Shown here piece by piece: positions 61,104 to 64,000 of a stretch of DNA of 64,000 nucleotides. This DNA comes from Nitrososphaerota archaeon (GTDB lineage Archaea > Thermoproteota > Nitrososphaeria > Nitrososphaerales > Nitrososphaeraceae): assembly GCA_005877075.1 (NCBI GenBank), contig VBPX01000032.1, positions 22,480-86,479 of the forward strand, written 5' to 3'. The position numbers were made by a program, and so were the translations under genes. The notes beneath the pieces were generated by a model. It searched no databases and was not told the DNA's origin. It worked only from the letters and a program-made list of their open reading frames with translations. How positions within the stretch are numbered: position 1 is the stretch's first letter; each line of letters opens with the position of its first letter.

Positions 61104-62198
61104 TCAGCCCATAACTTTTTCAATATTCCGCTCATATTCCTTTTCGATCTTTTTCAAGAAAGCGTTCTTATTAAGGGACCCATTTAATTTCAACAGTAAA
61201 GCAATTAAGGCACCACCGGCGCCAACTCCTTCTTTTACCACGCCCTTATCATACATTGTTAATCCACTTTTCGTTGACCTACCTAAACCAAGATTTACTG
61301 AGAGTATGGGAACCTTGGGAGAAATTGTTCTTACAAGAAATTCTATATCCGAATTTTCATCATCTGTGACATATGACGTTGTACCTAAACATACGTTACT
61401 CAATGATATCCTAAGGGAAGACATGAACGCAAGAACTGCTGCCATCTGTGTTCCTCCAGCGAGAATCACTCTTGAACCGGATAAAATAACGCCTGTAGCA
61501 ATTCCAGCAACTGCAGGTATCATTGGATCGCCTAACGATGATATAATTTTGAAAGGATCTTTCAAATTCGTAATATTTTGATTTTTCATGGCTTCCTTTA
61601 TAACGCGGATCTTTAATTCATGTGGATTTTTTGGCATGCTACTGCTCACTTTATATTTTGCATCAATTCCCAGACCCATTAATACACCCAGTGCGGTAGT
61701 TGTTCCTCCAGGAATGCTTTCGCCCAGGACAATTAGATCGTTTGACATAGATAATTGCTTTCCAAGTAATTTGCCAAATCTGAAGGCCTTCTGTGTTTCA
61801 AAAAGCTTCAATGCTGCTTCCTGTTTGATATTTCTACCATAACTAATTCCAAAGGAAACAAATGGAATTTTCGGATCAATTTTTGAACCAGAATTTACCA
61901 CCAAACATGGTATTTTTCCCATTGATAATGCAGTTCTCGTTAATAGTGCTGGGGTCGGTATTCCATCAGGTGTGGCAGGCACCCCAGAAATTGAAAAGCA
62001 TTTTCCGTAATACAGGAACTCGGCATCTGCTGCAGGTGTGTATGCAATTAGATCTGGATTTGCACCCGCAAAAGTGAGTCCTGGTATTTGACTAGTTTCT
62101 GTATATGAAATTACACATACAAAAATCGGATTTTTGGTCAGAAACGTTGCTATTACATTACTATTATGAGAGCATTTTATATCATATACTTCAGACAT
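61104..62198 (-). CDS. archaeal CobT-like nicotinate-nucleotide phosphoribosyltransferase family protein (UPF0284)
   Basis: GATFAG-type LTFAGANPDLIAYTPAADAE, LGESIPGGTTTALGVLMGLG. Confidence 0.88.
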   Translation of the reverse strand: MSEVYDIKCSHNSNVIATFLTKNPIFVCVISYTETSQIPGLTFAGANPDLIAYTPAADAEFLYYGKCFSISGVPATPDGIPTPALLTRTALSMGKIPCLVVNSGSKIDPKIPFVSFGISYGRNIKQEAALKLFETQKAFRFGKLLGKQLSMSNDLIVLGESIPGGTTTALGVLMGLGIDAKYKVSSSMPKNPHELKIRVIKEAMKNQNITNLKDPFKIISSLGDPMIPAVAGIATGVILSGSRVILAGGTQMAAVLAFMSSLRISLSNVCLGTTSYVTDDENSDIEFLVRTISPKVPILSVNLGLGRSTKSGLTMYDKGVVKEGVGAGGALIALLLKLNGSLNKNAFLKKIEKEYERNIEKVMG

Positions 62199-62413
62199 AA
62201 GTTAATCATCATTAAAGGGTTTAATTTAGTTAAGTTAAGATCCAAAAAAAGATATGTTTGAAATAAACCTGGAATTATTAAGGATAAATATAGTTTAAAA
62301 TTATAAGAGCTCAAAATAGCTGGAAGGAAAGCTAGAGTTAAGGTTTGTGAATTCTTTCTGATGGAATTTTTCGGGCCCGGAGGGATAAGATTATTCAATG
62401 TAATTTCATTGTA

Positions 62414-63811
62414 TTATTTTAGTGCCTTATTTGCATCTTCAATCCCTTGAACTATTAATGATTCTACACTTTTTGATGTTAGATCTTCCCATTTAGAGGA
62501 AATGTCGTTGGCATCATCAGTCCGTTCTATAGTCACCAGCGACCCTAAACTGAATCTTCCCTTAAGCATATCCTCATACGTTCTTGTTCTTCGCTTTTCC
62601 GGTTCTCGCTTTTCGCTTATAGCCGGTGTTTCCTTAATTTTGGCAAGTCGCCGTTTCAATTCTTTGTTTTTCTTAGTGTCGCTGACTTCAGTGATCGCAT
62701 CAGTTGTAAGGCTGATAAGATCCTTAACAAAGTTTACATAATCTGTCACAACGCTTGCAACCTTTTGATCGTATTCAGTCTTGTCATGATACGTTAAATC
62801 ATTTCTCCTATCATTGAGACCATCATTATCTGACGGAAGAGTCGTATTGCTTTCTTTTCTCGGCCACATGTTGACAATATACACTTGAAGATCTGGCACT
62901 TCCTGACCTTTATCCTTGTACCAATAATCCCGGTGTGCCTGTATTAGCTCCCTTAGTGGAGTATTGCTCAGTATCCCTCCATCCCAAAATTTATGCCCAT
63001 CAATCTCTTCATAATCATAGAATATTGGAATTGATGCACTTGCTATTACATGTGTAACATCAATTCCATCTTCGTAAAAAATTGCTTGTCTGTTTTCTTT
63101 GTCACCATAGACAGACCACCGAACAAAATTTCTTATATTTGCTCCATGTTTGCGGTTTACATGTTCAACCAATTTTTCTTTACCATATTCTTCTTCACAA
63201 ATCAAACATTTTTTTCCTTCGTACATATAGCTATCAAAGGTAACGGTCTCGCCCACAACTACATCAACAGCAACAGTAAGAAGACGCGGCTCACCTTCTC
63301 TCGTTGCTATTGGAAAGTAATTATTTATACTTTCTCGAAGTTCTCTATTGTTATAACGATAACGCGAGTTTACTGTCCCATTGGGGGAGAAATAAAAGTA
63401 AGGGAGATAGTCATAGAATCTGTAGTCTAAGATTGTGTTTGGGGGCGAATGCACTTTTTCCAATCCTCTTGAAAAAAACTCTTTTGCAGAATAGTATCTT
63501 CTACCAGCCTCGCCGAACCAAAACTCTCCATAAGCTCCACTGACTGGAGTTGGTGAAGCCAAGTATCGCCAAAAATCCAACAGAGTTTTATCGGCATTTT
63601 TCCAACTGTTATCATTTTTTATCACATGGCTCACCAGTATGGCAGCGTTTATTGCACCGCTGGAAGTACCGGCAACAATATCAAACAAGGGTTTGCCCGG
63701 CTCGTATAACCTGTCATATAATACTTTGAAGACTCCGGCCTCATATGCACCAAGTGCTCCACCACCTTGAAGTATAAGAGCTCTCTGCGTAGTACTAGCC
63801 ATTAATACCAA
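62414..63811 (-). CDS. patatin-like phospholipase with inserted C2H2-like zinc finger
   Basis: LILQGGGALGAYEAGVF, IVAGTSSGAINAA (GxSxG), FWDGGILSNTPL (Asp); insert KCLICEEEYGKEKLVEHVNRKHG. Confidence 0.92.
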   Translation of the reverse strand: MVLMASTTQRALILQGGGALGAYEAGVFKVLYDRLYEPGKPLFDIVAGTSSGAINAAILVSHVIKNDNSWKNADKTLLDFWRYLASPTPVSGAYGEFWFGEAGRRYYSAKEFFSRGLEKVHSPPNTILDYRFYDYLPYFYFSPNGTVNSRYRYNNRELRESINNYFPIATREGEPRLLTVAVDVVVGETVTFDSYMYEGKKCLICEEEYGKEKLVEHVNRKHGANIRNFVRWSVYGDKENRQAIFYEDGIDVTHVIASASIPIFYDYEEIDGHKFWDGGILSNTPLRELIQAHRDYWYKDKGQEVPDLQVYIVNMWPRKESNTTLPSDNDGLNDRRNDLTYHDKTEYDQKVASVVTDYVNFVKDLISLTTDAITEVSDTKKNKELKRRLAKIKETPAISEKREPEKRRTRTYEDMLKGRFSLGSLVTIERTDDANDISSKWEDLTSKSVESLIVQGIEDANKALK

Positions 63812-64000
63812 CGTCCTCCTCTTTTTGCAGTATGTTGATCACTTGTATAGACATTGTTATCGTGTATCTTTAATTCAACCTATTTATCTTTTGAAAATCC
63901 TTTTACCAGAGACGAATTTGAGACGGGCTTTCTTAGTACTCCATACTCTAAAGCTAAGAGATACAAGTAAATAATGGATAAATTTGGACGCCGGTTCATA

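Overview
AT-rich, gene-dense archaeal chromosomal window. TBP, TFB, ABCE1, GatE, DnaG, aEF1B, bifunctional FBP aldolase/phosphatase, an intron-bearing tRNA and a solitary 5S rRNA point to Nitrososphaeria (Thaumarchaeota), probably Nitrososphaerales; this placement is inference. Content is mostly housekeeping: sucCD, gatE, a grpE-dnaK-dnaJ-hsp20 operon, ctaB, tbp, trm5, rli1, pepA, tpi/fbp, aspS, dnaG, ribK/ribL, pdxST, acnA, a pentose-phosphate operon, rpsM/rpsD, glmS and a CobT-like gene. No CRISPR array, prophage or transposase was seen. Main points of interest: a tRNA-Leu(UAA) that appears to carry two introns (D-loop plus canonical); three genes (methyltransferase, dnaJ, tfb) each split by an apparent single missing base, dnaJ at an A9 run; a transketolase-N/ribulose-phosphate epimerase fusion; tandem AAA+/VWA pairs; a patatin phospholipase with an inserted C2H2-like zinc finger; an HTH protein fused to a domain ending in a Ca-binding-like motif; a LarA-like gene beside tbp; and in-frame tandem repeats in both grpE and dnaK. 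All calls come from reading motifs by eye; no database search was run.
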